Below are positions 6,885 to 13,827 of a stretch of DNA of 16,147 nt, in pieces; the first letter of the stretch is position 1; the number at the start of each line of letters is the position of its first letter. Where the stretch lies: the NCBI GenBank assembly GCA_018830585.1, contig JAHJSD010000038.1:1-16147 (forward strand), written 5' to 3'. This stretch comes from Patescibacteria group bacterium (lineage in GTDB: Bacteria; Patescibacteriota; Microgenomatia; UBA12405; JAHJSD01). The notes under the pieces are model-generated. The model was not told the DNA's origin. It was given only the letters and a program-made list of their open reading frames with translations, and ran no database searches. Position numbers and translations under genes: made by a program.

Positions 6885-7022
6885 GAACGGAGTATCTTTT
6901 GTTTCTTCGGCGGAGCTTTTCACCTCCGAGGTAAAATCTCTTGCCTGCCGGCGGTGGTCTTCTGCGTAGGTGGATAAAATCAGACCAGCCAAAACAAGCG
7001 AAAAAGCGCTGGAAACCTCCAA
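6882..7022 (-). CDS. 46-residue membrane mini-protein (hypothetical)
   Basis: A frame from TTG 7020-7022 to TAA 6882-6884 encodes 46 residues. Residues 4-20 form one hydrophobic stretch (SSAFSLVLAGLILSTYA), followed by a polar, charged tail (EDHRRQARDFTSEVKSSAEE) ending in PF. The hydrophobic-then-charged layout resembles single-span YtxH-like mini-proteins and, in outline, the gene at 95-508. An in-frame TAA lies just three codons upstream, so the start must be near here; no strong ribosome binding site or promoter precedes the TTG. It lies 50 nt after the pnp stop on the same strand and could ride on pnp read-through. The coding call rests on sequence look and codon pattern only. Confidence 0.42.
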   Translation of the reverse strand: MEVSSAFSLVLAGLILSTYAEDHRRQARDFTSEVKSSAEETKDTPF

Positions 7023-7072
7023 CTGCTTTTAAAATGACTTGCCTTTAAACGCGAGAAGAGTTGACAATGCCT

Positions 7073-9232
7073 CTAAAATCTCCTCTGATAGCGGCGGTTT
7101 GGTTTACGGGAGCTAAAATCGTCAAATTTAGGAGAATGGAAACTGTCCGGACGGGCAGTACCTTCTATTTTAGGAGAGATCAAAGTAAGGTCATATCTCC
7201 CCTGATTGTCAATTTTGTCCAACTTTACCTCAACTTCCTGGCCCAATTTTAAAACTTCCTGGGCATCTTTGATAAATCCTGTTCCCATCCTGGAAACATG
7301 GACCAAGCCTTCCCTGCCCGGCAAAAATTCAACAAAAGCCCCAAAAGATTCTAATCTCTTAACTGTGCCGCTGAAAGTTTCACCCGGCTCAACTTTGCGG
7401 GTCTGTCCGTCTATTTGGCTAATAGCCTTTTCTAAAAGTGCTTGACCGTCTCCGCTTACCGTAATCAAACCATCATCCTCAACATCAATATTACAGCCGG
7501 TTTCTTCCATCAGCCTCCTGATGTTTTTACCCCCCGGGCCAATCACAGAACCAATTGTTTCAACCGGAATTTTAATGGTGGCTACTTTAGGAGCATATTG
7601 GGAAATATTCTTCCTCGGTTCGGCAATCACAGCAAGCATTTTATCCAAAATTTCCAATCTTGCCTTCTTGGCCCGGTCAATCGCCTCTTTAACCAAAGGC
7701 AGGGGCAAACCGTCATTTTTTATATCAACTTGAACGGCAGTAATCCCTTTTTTGGTCCCGGTCACTTTAAAGTCCATTTCTCCGTTAAAGTCTTCCACTC
7801 CCATCATATCGGTGAGCAAAACATATTTCTCCCCCTTGGTTACCAAACCAATAGCGATTCCGGCAACCGGGTCGGAAATCGGCACTCCGGCATCCATTAA
7901 AGAAAGGGTCGATCCGCAAGTGCTGGCCATGGAAGTCGATCCGTCAGAGGAAAGCGCTTCCGAAACCAATCGGATTGCATACGGAAAAACTTCTTCCGAA
8001 GGAATTACCGGCATCAAAGCCTTTTCCGCCAACGCTCCGTGCCCGATTTCCCTCCGGCCCGGATAGCCGAAACGTCCGGTCTCGCCAACCGAAAACGGCG
8101 GCATCGAGTAGTGGTGCATATATCTCTTGGTTTCTTCGCCTTCCATGTTTTCAATCAGCTGTTTTAAGGAAGGCTCTCCTAAAGTGGTAATAGTTAAGGC
8201 TTGAGTTTCCCCTCTCTGGAAAAGGGCAGAGCCATGAGTCCTGGGCAAAACACCCGTCTCTATGGTCAAATCTCTAACCTGGTCTATCTTTCTGCCGTCC
8301 GGTCTTTGGCCGTTAAATAACCGTTCTTCAATCTCGTCTTTAAGAACTTTATTGACCGTTTCTTTGATCAAATTACCGTTAATACCGCCTGTTTCGACTT
8401 TCAAAACTTCAATGTAATTGGTTACCGCGTTAAAATAGTTGTCATCATCTTGATAAAGAATGTCAACTAATTCTTTCGCCTTCTTGCCGGCTAATTTTTT
8501 AATTTTTTCAACCGCTTCTTTTTCCGGCAAAGGAAACTTCATTTTCGTTTTACCTACTTCTTTGGCAAATTGGTCCAGGAAGTCAAAAAGTTTATCTGCT
8601 TCGGGCTGAGCAAAATCTATCGCTCCGAAAAACTTATCTTCGGCCACCTGGTTAGCTCCGCCATCGATCATGACAATCCCTTTTTTGTTGAAGCTCAAGA
8701 TCAAATCCAAGTCGGAATTTCCCGCCTGGCTATTAGTGGGATTAATTACATAACCGTCATCGGAAAGAGCCACTTTTACTGTCGCTATCGGACCGTTCCA
8801 GGGAACATCGGAGATATGGACTACCGCCGAGGCGGCAATAGCGGAAACGATTTCCGGGTCATTCTCCCCGTCAACCGAAAGCACTGTTAAGACAACCTGA
8901 GTGTCGTCGCGAAAACTTTCAGGGAAAAAAGGTCGGATCTGCCGGTCAATCATCCTACCGACTAAAACAGCGTCGTCGGAAACGCGGCCTTCTCTTTTAA
9001 CCCACCGGCTGCCCTTGATCCTGCCGCCGGCGTAAAGTTTTTCCACATACTCAACCTGCAAAGGAAAATAATCCAGATCGTCTCGGCAACCGGCGGAAAC
9101 CACTGTCGCTAAAACTACCGTTTCCCCATAATGGACTAAAATGGAGGCGTTGGCACGCAAAGCCAGCCCCGACATTTCCAAAACCAATTCTCTCCCCCCA
9201 AGAAGGATCTTTTTACTTATTTTTTCCGTCAT
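7073..9232 (-). CDS. pnp: polyribonucleotide nucleotidyltransferase (PNPase)
   Basis: A 719-residue PNPase, the phosphorolytic 3'-5' exoribonuclease and RNA tailing enzyme. The layout is complete. The first RNase PH domain covers about 1-140 (RIKGSRWVKREGRVSDD near 71-87, MIDRQIRPFFPESF). A helical linker is followed by the second RNase PH domain, about 308-545 (RPDGRKIDQVRDLTIETG, PGRREIGHGAL at 391-401). The catalytic aspartates are D481 and D487 in EDFNGEMDFKVTGT. A KH domain (IGPGGKNIRRL, 564-574) and an S1 domain (about 618-688, FSGTVKRLESFGAFVEFLPG) follow. The basic tail ends RRYQRRF. The ATG shares one base with the rpsO stop (TAATG), so translation is probably coupled, the classic rpsO-pnp arrangement. 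No convincing terminator follows. Confidence 0.98.
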   Translation of the reverse strand: MTEKISKKILLGGRELVLEMSGLALRANASILVHYGETVVLATVVSAGCRDDLDYFPLQVEYVEKLYAGGRIKGSRWVKREGRVSDDAVLVGRMIDRQIRPFFPESFRDDTQVVLTVLSVDGENDPEIVSAIAASAVVHISDVPWNGPIATVKVALSDDGYVINPTNSQAGNSDLDLILSFNKKGIVMIDGGANQVAEDKFFGAIDFAQPEADKLFDFLDQFAKEVGKTKMKFPLPEKEAVEKIKKLAGKKAKELVDILYQDDDNYFNAVTNYIEVLKVETGGINGNLIKETVNKVLKDEIEERLFNGQRPDGRKIDQVRDLTIETGVLPRTHGSALFQRGETQALTITTLGEPSLKQLIENMEGEETKRYMHHYSMPPFSVGETGRFGYPGRREIGHGALAEKALMPVIPSEEVFPYAIRLVSEALSSDGSTSMASTCGSTLSLMDAGVPISDPVAGIAIGLVTKGEKYVLLTDMMGVEDFNGEMDFKVTGTKKGITAVQVDIKNDGLPLPLVKEAIDRAKKARLEILDKMLAVIAEPRKNISQYAPKVATIKIPVETIGSVIGPGGKNIRRLMEETGCNIDVEDDGLITVSGDGQALLEKAISQIDGQTRKVEPGETFSGTVKRLESFGAFVEFLPGREGLVHVSRMGTGFIKDAQEVLKLGQEVEVKLDKIDNQGRYDLTLISPKIEGTARPDSFHSPKFDDFSSRKPNRRYQRRF

Positions 9233-9501
9233 TACTTTTTCAATTTGAGAGCTTTGACTATAGCTTGGTAGCGGTCCGCATTGTGAGAAGACAGGCTACG
9301 GAGCAATCTCCTTCTCTTGGCCACCTTGGTCAACAAGGCCCTTTTGGCCGGAGCGTCATGCTTGTGCTCTCCTAAGTGTCCCTGTAAATGTTTAATCTCC
9401 GAAATCAAAAGCGCCACCTGGATCTCAGGAGAACCGGTGTCCCCTTCCGCCTGGGCAAATTTTTTAATTATTTTCGTTTTTTCGTCCTTTGGTAAAGGCA
9501 T
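9232..9501 (-). CDS. rpsO: 30S ribosomal protein S15
   Basis: An 89-residue S15 that binds the central domain of 16S rRNA. The family core is clear: FAQAEGDTGSPEIQVALLIS at residues 15-34, then HLQGHLGEHKHD and KRRRLLRSLSSHNADRYQ, ending in basic KALKLKK. I start at ATG 9499-9501 because this gives the standard S15 length. A longer in-frame start at 9541-9543 would read through the -10 box and the terminator stem, adding 14 residues foreign to the family. The ATG lies 10 nt after TATAAT, so the message is nearly leaderless. pnp overlaps the stop by one base. Confidence 0.96.
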   Translation of the reverse strand: MPLPKDEKTKIIKKFAQAEGDTGSPEIQVALLISEIKHLQGHLGEHKHDAPAKRALLTKVAKRRRLLRSLSSHNADRYQAIVKALKLKK

Positions 9502-9511
9502 CTGAAAGTTT

Positions 9512-9520
9512 ATTATACCA
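9512..9520 (-). promoter_or_regulatory. extended -10 promoter of rpsO-pnp
   Basis: The minus strand reads TGG directly before a perfect TATAAT (9512-9517), an extended -10. Only a poor -35 is present. The rpsO ATG follows 10 nt after the -10, predicting a leader of about four nt. The promoter sits directly behind the terminator of the upstream operon. Confidence 0.7.
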
Positions 9521-9551
9521 AAAATATCGGGCACTGAAAACAATACCCGAT
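9520..9551 (-). terminator. intrinsic terminator of the nusA-infB-DHH operon
   Basis: On the minus strand ATCGGG (9546-9551) pairs with CCCGAT (9526-9531), continued by a T-G pair and ATTG/CAGT, around a TTTT loop: 11 pairs with wobbles. A T-rich run (9520-9525) follows. It lies 26 nt past the DHH-like gene and just before the rpsO promoter. Confidence 0.75.
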
Positions 9552-9576
9552 TTAAGAATCGACCGCAGGAATTATA

Positions 9577-10428
9577 TCACACTTTTGGTGTAGTCGCCCC
9601 GGTGAAGATCGGAGGCTTTTGCCAATCATCTAAGGTCTTAGTCTCTTTGGTCTCGATCTGGTCAATCGGGGGCTGATCGCCAACCACCTCTTTTTGCTGT
9701 TTCACTCCTCCCTTTTCCATGTCTTCTTTGATCCTCAGGCAATAAGCCGCCGTTTCAAGAGCGATTGAGTCGGCCTCACTAAAATCGGCCGTTCCTTTTT
9801 TCAGTCCAAGATAAAAGTTAAAAGCCGCCTCGGGGGGAATACCAAGGTTAGTCCGGCTTAAGACGCTGGCCATTGACTCTGAAAAAGTAGCCTTTTTCTC
9901 GACTAAACTCACTTCGGCCCAAGGTTTATTAGGACCATTCTGGGTCAACCAAACCCACTGGCCTTTCCGCACCAGCTGGTCCTCGTTGGGCAGACGGCAA
10001 TTGATCACAAAACCCGCCCCAAAAACAGGACCCGCTTGGCTTATTTTAACCTTAGAAGGATCAATCGCGGCAACATCTTCTTTAAACTCAACCACCAAAT
10101 TCAGTTTTTCGCCCTCATCGTTCGAAGAAACTTTTTCAATCGCGTCCAAAGGACAGTCAAAAGTCATTAGCAGTTTATTGCTGTTTCCCCCGATTTCCTG
10201 CCTAAAGCCTTCAAGTCCGACCAGAGAGCCAAAACTCTCTCCTCTAACTGCTTGAGGAGAATAAAGAATCACTTCTTTTTCCAAACTCCTCAGCATTAAG
10301 GCCAAGCCGGAAGCGGCAGCAATAGCGTCGAAACTGGAGCCATCGGCCGCCACTAAAAACCGATCATTATTTAAAATGATACTGCTCAACTTTTGATACC
10401 GGTCATCCTTCTGCGTCTGCTCTTCCAT
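9577..10428 (-). CDS. degenerate DHH-family (NrnA/RecJ-like) protein
   Basis: A 283-residue protein whose N-terminus (DRFLVAADGSSFDAIAAASG at 22-41, then LALMLRSLEKEVILYSP) follows the first motif of NrnA-type DHH phosphoesterases. The usual HxxPDxD core is reduced to AADGSSFD: the His and first Asp are gone and only D34 remains. The central Asp-His-His motif is also missing; the matching stretch reads LNLVVEFKEDVAAIDPSKV (109-127). The segment PPEAAFNFYLGLKKGTADFS (198-217) matches the family helix that normally reads TGIxTDTGxF. The C-terminus from about 240 is polar and proline-rich. Catalysis is therefore unlikely. It sits between infB and rpsO, where rbfA, nrnA and truB often lie. Its start overlaps infB by 26 nt, so it is probably translationally coupled. 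A structural or RNA-binding role is a guess. Confidence 0.75.
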   Translation of the reverse strand: MEEQTQKDDRYQKLSSIILNNDRFLVAADGSSFDAIAAASGLALMLRSLEKEVILYSPQAVRGESFGSLVGLEGFRQEIGGNSNKLLMTFDCPLDAIEKVSSNDEGEKLNLVVEFKEDVAAIDPSKVKISQAGPVFGAGFVINCRLPNEDQLVRKGQWVWLTQNGPNKPWAEVSLVEKKATFSESMASVLSRTNLGIPPEAAFNFYLGLKKGTADFSEADSIALETAAYCLRIKEDMEKGGVKQQKEVVGDQPPIDQIETKETKTLDDWQKPPIFTGATTPKV

Positions 10429-11911
10429 GTTTATAGGCTATTATAACATCTTTCGGACTAAAGTCAACGGGTGGGGAAAAAACCACTCCAAACTGCAAAT
10501 CCTTTCCGGCGCGGTCTATTTCTTCCTTAAGATGCCTCATTGAAGCCAAAACTGTTTCTCCGATTACTTTGTCCCCGCGGAAAAGCAGAACCTTTTTCCC
10601 CTTCTGCATTTCTCCCTCAAGAACACTGCAACCGGCAACTCTTTTTTTTCCGGCGGTGAATTCAGCGACAACTTCGGCCTTACCCAAAACCTCTTTGCCG
10701 CTTAGAGGGTCGGTTTTCTCTTTCAATCTCCGATCCACCTCTTCAAAAATTTCATAGATAATCTCGGCCCGGAAAGGTTTGATCCCGTTTTGCTCGGCAA
10801 TCCTTTTGGTAGCAGTAGAAATACCAACATTAAAACCAAAAATTTCCGCTCCGGTAGTCTGGGCCAAAAAAATATCGCTGTCGCCAATTTCCCCAACACC
10901 GGAATGAATTACTTCAACCCCTTCCGGCAACCCTCCCAAAACCGCTTCTAAACTACCGGAAACATCTGCCTTAACGATCAACTTCAAAATTGTTTCTTTT
11001 TCTTCGACTGCCGCTTTTTCGGTTTTTGGCTCTTCTTTTAAAGCAGAAGAAGAAACAAAGGCCCCTACTGCAGGAACCGCCTCAAAACCCAAAATCTCGA
11101 CCGGATCTCCGGGAAGGGCACTCTCTTGCCTCTGTCCAAGCCAATCGGTCATGATTTTAACTTTGGCAGGAATATCTTCGGCGAAGATCAGGTCCCCGGT
11201 TTTAAGGACACCCTCTTTTACCAAAACCGTTGCTAATGGTCCTTTCCGGCGGTCTAAGGCCGCTTCAATTACCACTCCGCTCAAGTTTTGGTCAGGCCGG
11301 AATTTAAGTTCCTGCAAATCGGCAATCAGCACGGTCATCTCTAAAAGTTCCTCAATCCCTTCCCCTGTTTTGGCAGAAACCGGAACTACAACCACATCAC
11401 CGCCATAACTCTCAGGAATGATACCTATTTCGGCCAACTGGCCCTTAACTCTCTCCGGATCGGCCGCGGGTAAGTCGATTTTATTTAAAGCTACTAAAAA
11501 AGGCACTTTTGCCGCCTTAATATGATCAAAGCTCTCTTTGGTTTGCTCCTGCACTCCGCTATCGGCAGCAACTACCAAAATTGCCAAATCGGTAACTTCT
11601 ACCCCCCTGGCCCTCATTTTGGTAAAAGCGGCGTGACCCGGAGTATCGATAAAAGTGATTTTTTTAGTTTCTCCCTCTTTATTCCGGATTGAAACCTGGG
11701 AAGCGCCAATACGCTGGGTAATTCCTCCTGATTCTTTAGCGCCTATCCTGGACTCTCTGATCTTGTCAAGAAGAGTGGTTTTGCCGTGATCAATATGGCC
11801 AACCACAGCTACTATCGGAGGTCTATTTTGGGGGACGGAAGAATCGGGCCCCAAAACCGAGGTCTTCTTTCCAGTATTGACCGATGGCCCACTCTTCTTT
11901 GCAACTGCCAT
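10403..11911 (-). CDS. infB: translation initiation factor IF-2 (short form)
   Basis: A 502-residue IF2, the GTPase that brings initiator tRNA to the ribosome and promotes subunit joining. Only about 30 residues precede the G domain, so the long N-terminal region of E. coli IF2 is absent. GTPase motifs: GHIDHGKT (38-45), switch I GGITQRIGA (62-70, with Arg where many have His), DTPGH (89-93), NKID (143-146), SAKTG (179-183). Domain II (about 208-290), C1 (about 307-400) and the tRNA-binding C2 (about 408-495, with RVAGCSVLEG) follow. The ATG at 11909-11911 lies 33 nt after the nusA stop with no clear ribosome binding site, and the 3' end overlaps the DHH-like gene. Part of the nusA operon. 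Confidence 0.97.
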   Translation of the reverse strand: MAVAKKSGPSVNTGKKTSVLGPDSSVPQNRPPIVAVVGHIDHGKTTLLDKIRESRIGAKESGGITQRIGASQVSIRNKEGETKKITFIDTPGHAAFTKMRARGVEVTDLAILVVAADSGVQEQTKESFDHIKAAKVPFLVALNKIDLPAADPERVKGQLAEIGIIPESYGGDVVVVPVSAKTGEGIEELLEMTVLIADLQELKFRPDQNLSGVVIEAALDRRKGPLATVLVKEGVLKTGDLIFAEDIPAKVKIMTDWLGQRQESALPGDPVEILGFEAVPAVGAFVSSSALKEEPKTEKAAVEEKETILKLIVKADVSGSLEAVLGGLPEGVEVIHSGVGEIGDSDIFLAQTTGAEIFGFNVGISTATKRIAEQNGIKPFRAEIIYEIFEEVDRRLKEKTDPLSGKEVLGKAEVVAEFTAGKKRVAGCSVLEGEMQKGKKVLLFRGDKVIGETVLASMRHLKEEIDRAGKDLQFGVVFSPPVDFSPKDVIIAYKHGRADAEG

Positions 11912-11944
11912 AGAATTGTTTAACTTTCGATTTCATCTCAGATA

Positions 11945-13105
11945 TTAAACGGGGTCGGAAGAGTTGTCTTCTTCTTTTCCGACAGTATCCTTTTTAGCCT
12001 TTTTCTCTTTTTTAGAAACCTTCTTATTATCTACTTTCTCTTTTTCGGAGGGTTTTTCTCTGCTTTCCTTCTCTTTTTTGGAAACCTTCTCTTTGTCTAC
12101 TTTCTCTTTTTCGACAGGCTCTTTCTTGCCGACCACTTTTATTTCACAATCAGTTATTTCGCCGGCTAAACCGACGTTTTCTCCTCCGTCACCGATCGCC
12201 ATTGCCAACTGGTCATTGGCAACCGCTACCACTACCCGCCGGGTTTCTTTGTCTATCTCGGCTATTTCAACGTCGTCAGCAGGAGACAGGGCTGAACGGA
12301 TAAACTGATTCAGATTTTCGGAAAAAGGAATCACATCGACTTTCTCATCATTTAACTCCCTGATCACCGCCTGGACTCTAACTCCTTTTTGACCAACACA
12401 AGAACCGACCGGATCAATTCCGGGCCGATTGGAGAAAACAGCAATCTTGGTCCTTTCTCCAGAACGTCTGGCAATTCTTCTGACCTCGACTGCTCCCGAA
12501 GAAACCTCAGGAACTTCGCGGCGGAAAAGTTCGACAACCAATTCCGGAGCGGCTCTGGAAACAATGATCACTTTATTTTCCTCTTCTTCCCGGATTTCCT
12601 TAAGGTAAAAGGCAAGCCTTTGTGAAGAATGGTAATGTTCATTTCTAACCCGCTCCTCTTTGGGCATTACCGCCTCGGCTTTACCTAAACTAACTACCAC
12701 CTGCGGTCCTTCAATCCGTAAAACCACTCCGGTAACCAAAGTGCCTACTCTGTTTTTAAACTGGGAAATCAGTACTTCTTTCTCCGCTTCGCGGATTTTT
12801 TGCAAAATCACCTGTTTAGCGGTTTGAGCGGCAATTCTGCCGAAACCGGGCGGAGTAACATCTACTTCTTTTTCGTCCACCATATGTAAGATTTTGGTTT
12901 CGCCCGTTTCAGGATCCAAAAGCACCCGGTATTCGGCCTCCTCATCAATTTCCTCTTCTCTTTCTCTGGCATCTCTTTTAAAGGCAGCCAAAATAGCAGA
13001 CTGGACCGAATCGATAACGACCTGGATGTCAATGTTGCGCTCACCGGCGATTTGTGCCACCGCAGAGGCAAATTCTGTTTTAGGAATTTTCTTAAGATCT
13101 ATCAC
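11945..13105 (-). CDS. nusA: transcription termination/antitermination protein NusA
   Basis: A 386-residue NusA, which binds RNA polymerase and modulates pausing and termination. The N-terminal domain (about 9-105, FASAVAQIAGERNID) is followed by S1 (about 112-180, GTLVTGVVLRIEGPQVVVSL), KH1 (DPVGSCVGQKGVRVQAV, 231-247) and KH2 (QLAMAIGDGGENVGLA, 299-314). KH2 carries Asp-Gly where Lys/Arg is usual, which may weaken RNA contact. A lysine/glutamate-rich tail (about 325-386) holds an internal 15-residue repeat. I start at GTG 13103-13105. An in-frame TTG at 13142-13144 is the end of the -35 hexamer TTGACC, so it should not be in the mRNA. The GTG lies 10 nt after the -10, giving a near-leaderless message. 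infB follows after 33 nt. Confidence 0.95.
   Translation of the reverse strand: MIDLKKIPKTEFASAVAQIAGERNIDIQVVIDSVQSAILAAFKRDAREREEEIDEEAEYRVLLDPETGETKILHMVDEKEVDVTPPGFGRIAAQTAKQVILQKIREAEKEVLISQFKNRVGTLVTGVVLRIEGPQVVVSLGKAEAVMPKEERVRNEHYHSSQRLAFYLKEIREEEENKVIIVSRAAPELVVELFRREVPEVSSGAVEVRRIARRSGERTKIAVFSNRPGIDPVGSCVGQKGVRVQAVIRELNDEKVDVIPFSENLNQFIRSALSPADDVEIAEIDKETRRVVVAVANDQLAMAIGDGGENVGLAGEITDCEIKVVGKKEPVEKEKVDKEKVSKKEKESREKPSEKEKVDNKKVSKKEKKAKKDTVGKEEDNSSDPV
12003..12113 (-). repeat. 45-bp direct repeat coding the NusA tail
   Basis: Copies at 12003-12047 and 12069-12113, offset by 66 nt (22 codons), differ at few positions. They encode EKEKVDKEKVSKKEK and EKEKVDNKKVSKKEK. The in-frame spacing shows the charged NusA tail grew by duplication. 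Such K/E repeats are probably unstructured. Confidence 0.85.
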
Positions 13106-13115
13106 GCTGTCTGCG

Positions 13116-13144
13116 AGTTTACCAGATACCAGGCTAAGGGTCAA
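13116..13144 (-). promoter_or_regulatory. promoter of the nusA operon, near-leaderless
   Basis: On the minus strand TTGACC (13139-13144), 17 nt, then TAAACT (13116-13121) preceded by TGG, an extended -10. The GTG start of nusA follows 10 nt later, predicting a leader of about four nt. This sets the nusA start. Confidence 0.65.
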
Positions 13145-13209
13145 CGTCGACCAAAGCTAACAGCGACAAAATTCAGCTTCTTTTTTCTCCCCCCTCTTCC
13201 CTTTGTCCA

Positions 13210-13443
13210 TCATGGTTTTCCCCTCGCTTTCCTTCTAAACAGCCTTCCCATGTTCCCAGGATTTCGTGCCAAAGCCCTTTCTACATCTGCCCCGCTTGGA
13301 TAACGAGGCCCAAGAAACATCTCAACCACTTGTCCCTTAGTTCTTTCAGGGCCAGTAGGATAGTAAAAAAACCTTTCGCTATCATGGCCAACAAGACCCC
13401 TCCTTTCTGGATCCCCGCAAAGATGTCCTCCCTCGTGTCTCAA
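13210..13443 (-). CDS. hypothetical ORF, downstream half of a TGA-split frame
   Basis: A 77-codon frame beginning at TTG 13441-13443 immediately after, and in frame with, the TGA that ends the ORF at 13444-13650. It reads like a real protein: LRHEGGHLCGDPERRGLVG near the start, ERFFYYPTGPERTKGQVVEMF in the middle, and a basic end FRRKARGKP. No family is recognised. AGGGAG lies three nt before the TTG, so re-initiation is possible though the spacing is tight. It could instead be the second half of one 146-codon gene broken by a nonsense mutation. It ends 66 nt before the nusA -35 box. Confidence 0.35.
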   Translation of the reverse strand: MRHEGGHLCGDPERRGLVGHDSERFFYYPTGPERTKGQVVEMFLGPRYPSGADVERALARNPGNMGRLFRRKARGKP

Positions 13444-13650
13444 TCACTCCCTAACAACCAGTACTGCTACACGCCTGATTTCTCTTTCCTCACCAACCCC
13501 TCCTGTCATTCTTTTTCTCGCCCGAGCAAGGTAAGCAGAACTTAATGCCCTAAATTGACGGAAACCATGGATTTCCCTCGGGTAGATAAACCCCCCCGGC
13601 ACACCTTCCAGAGGAATAAAGGCCCCGTTAGGAAGCGGTTTTCTTCTCAT
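13444..13650 (-). CDS. hypothetical ORF with a leaderless-type promoter
   Basis: A 68-residue arginine-rich frame from ATG 13648-13650 (MRRKPLPNGAFIPLEGVPGG) to a TGA at 13444-13446, ending RRVAVLVVRE. A good promoter puts the -10 nine nt before the ATG, the same layout as nusA, rpsO and the Lon-like gene, which supports expression. It sits upstream of nusA where rimP often lies, but no RimP or YlxR motif is visible. The same frame continues past the TGA for another 77 codons. No function can be given. Confidence 0.4.
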   Translation of the reverse strand: MRRKPLPNGAFIPLEGVPGGFIYPREIHGFRQFRALSSAYLARARKRMTGGVGEEREIRRVAVLVVRE

Positions 13651-13659
13651 AGTAGAAGG

Positions 13660-13688
13660 AATATAACAGGGTAAAAAATAAAAATCAA
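13660..13688 (-). promoter_or_regulatory. promoter for the hypothetical ORF at 13444-13650
   Basis: On the minus strand TTGATT (13683-13688), 17 nt, TATATT (13660-13665), then 9 nt to ATG 13648-13650. It lies only 24 nt from the left palindrome of the mobile element. Confidence 0.6.
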
Positions 13689-13694
13689 GTTTAT

Positions 13695-13741
13695 AAGATA
13701 CCTTGCGGTACTTTTTAACCCCGGGGGTTAAAAGATACCTT
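13695..13741 (+). repeat. AAGATACCTT direct repeats bracketing the left palindrome
   Basis: The decamer AAGATACCTT occurs at 13695-13704 and 13732-13741 on either side of the left palindrome, and a third time at 14581-14590 inside uvrC, 21 nt beyond the right palindrome. All three share one orientation. They may be target duplications or transposase guide sites. Confidence 0.6.
13713..13733. repeat. left 21-bp palindrome of the transposase element
   Basis: TTTTAACCCC, a central G, then its exact mirror GGGGTTAAAA. It is the exact reverse complement of 14539-14559. T-runs lie before and A-runs after the GC core, the opposite of an intrinsic terminator. TTAGCCT follows at 13740-13746, as it also does after the right copy. 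Confidence 0.85.
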
Positions 13742-13814
13742 AGCCTCAGAAAAGCAATAAAAGAAAAAGTGCCCTAGCCTAAATTTTACAATTAATCTGT
13801 ACCAAGATTTTCAT

Positions 13815-13820
13815 TATAAT
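13815..13820 (+). promoter_or_regulatory. -10 box of the transposase gene
   Basis: A perfect TATAAT ends 7 nt before the ATG, so the transcript should start at or next to the start codon. The -35 (TTAATC at 17 nt) is poor. AGAGAG between them could act as a ribosome binding site only if transcription starts further upstream. Confidence 0.5.
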
Positions 13821-13827
13821 AGAGAGT

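Noticed and set aside
7442..7900. Long plus-strand ORFs opposite pnp, ftsK, nusA and infB
   Set aside because: They are antisense shadows of firmly identified genes and resemble no protein family.
9502..9543. Longer rpsO start at 9541-9543
   Set aside because: It would translate the promoter and terminator stem; S15 proteins normally begin at the internal ATG used here.
13106..13144. TTG at 13142-13144 as the start of nusA
   Set aside because: It forms part of the -35 hexamer TTGACC of a well-spaced promoter, and the added residues do not match the NusA family.
13444..13446. TGA recoded as glycine (as in Gracilibacteria/Absconditabacteria)
   Set aside because: Other genes here end at TGA where homology ends (rnj, the gene at 95-508, the rodZ-like gene), so TGA is a normal stop.
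13713..13733. The TTTTAACCCC palindromes (also 14539-14559) as bidirectional intrinsic terminators
   Set aside because: Terminators have A-runs before and T-runs after the GC stem; here T-runs lie before and A-runs after, on both strands.
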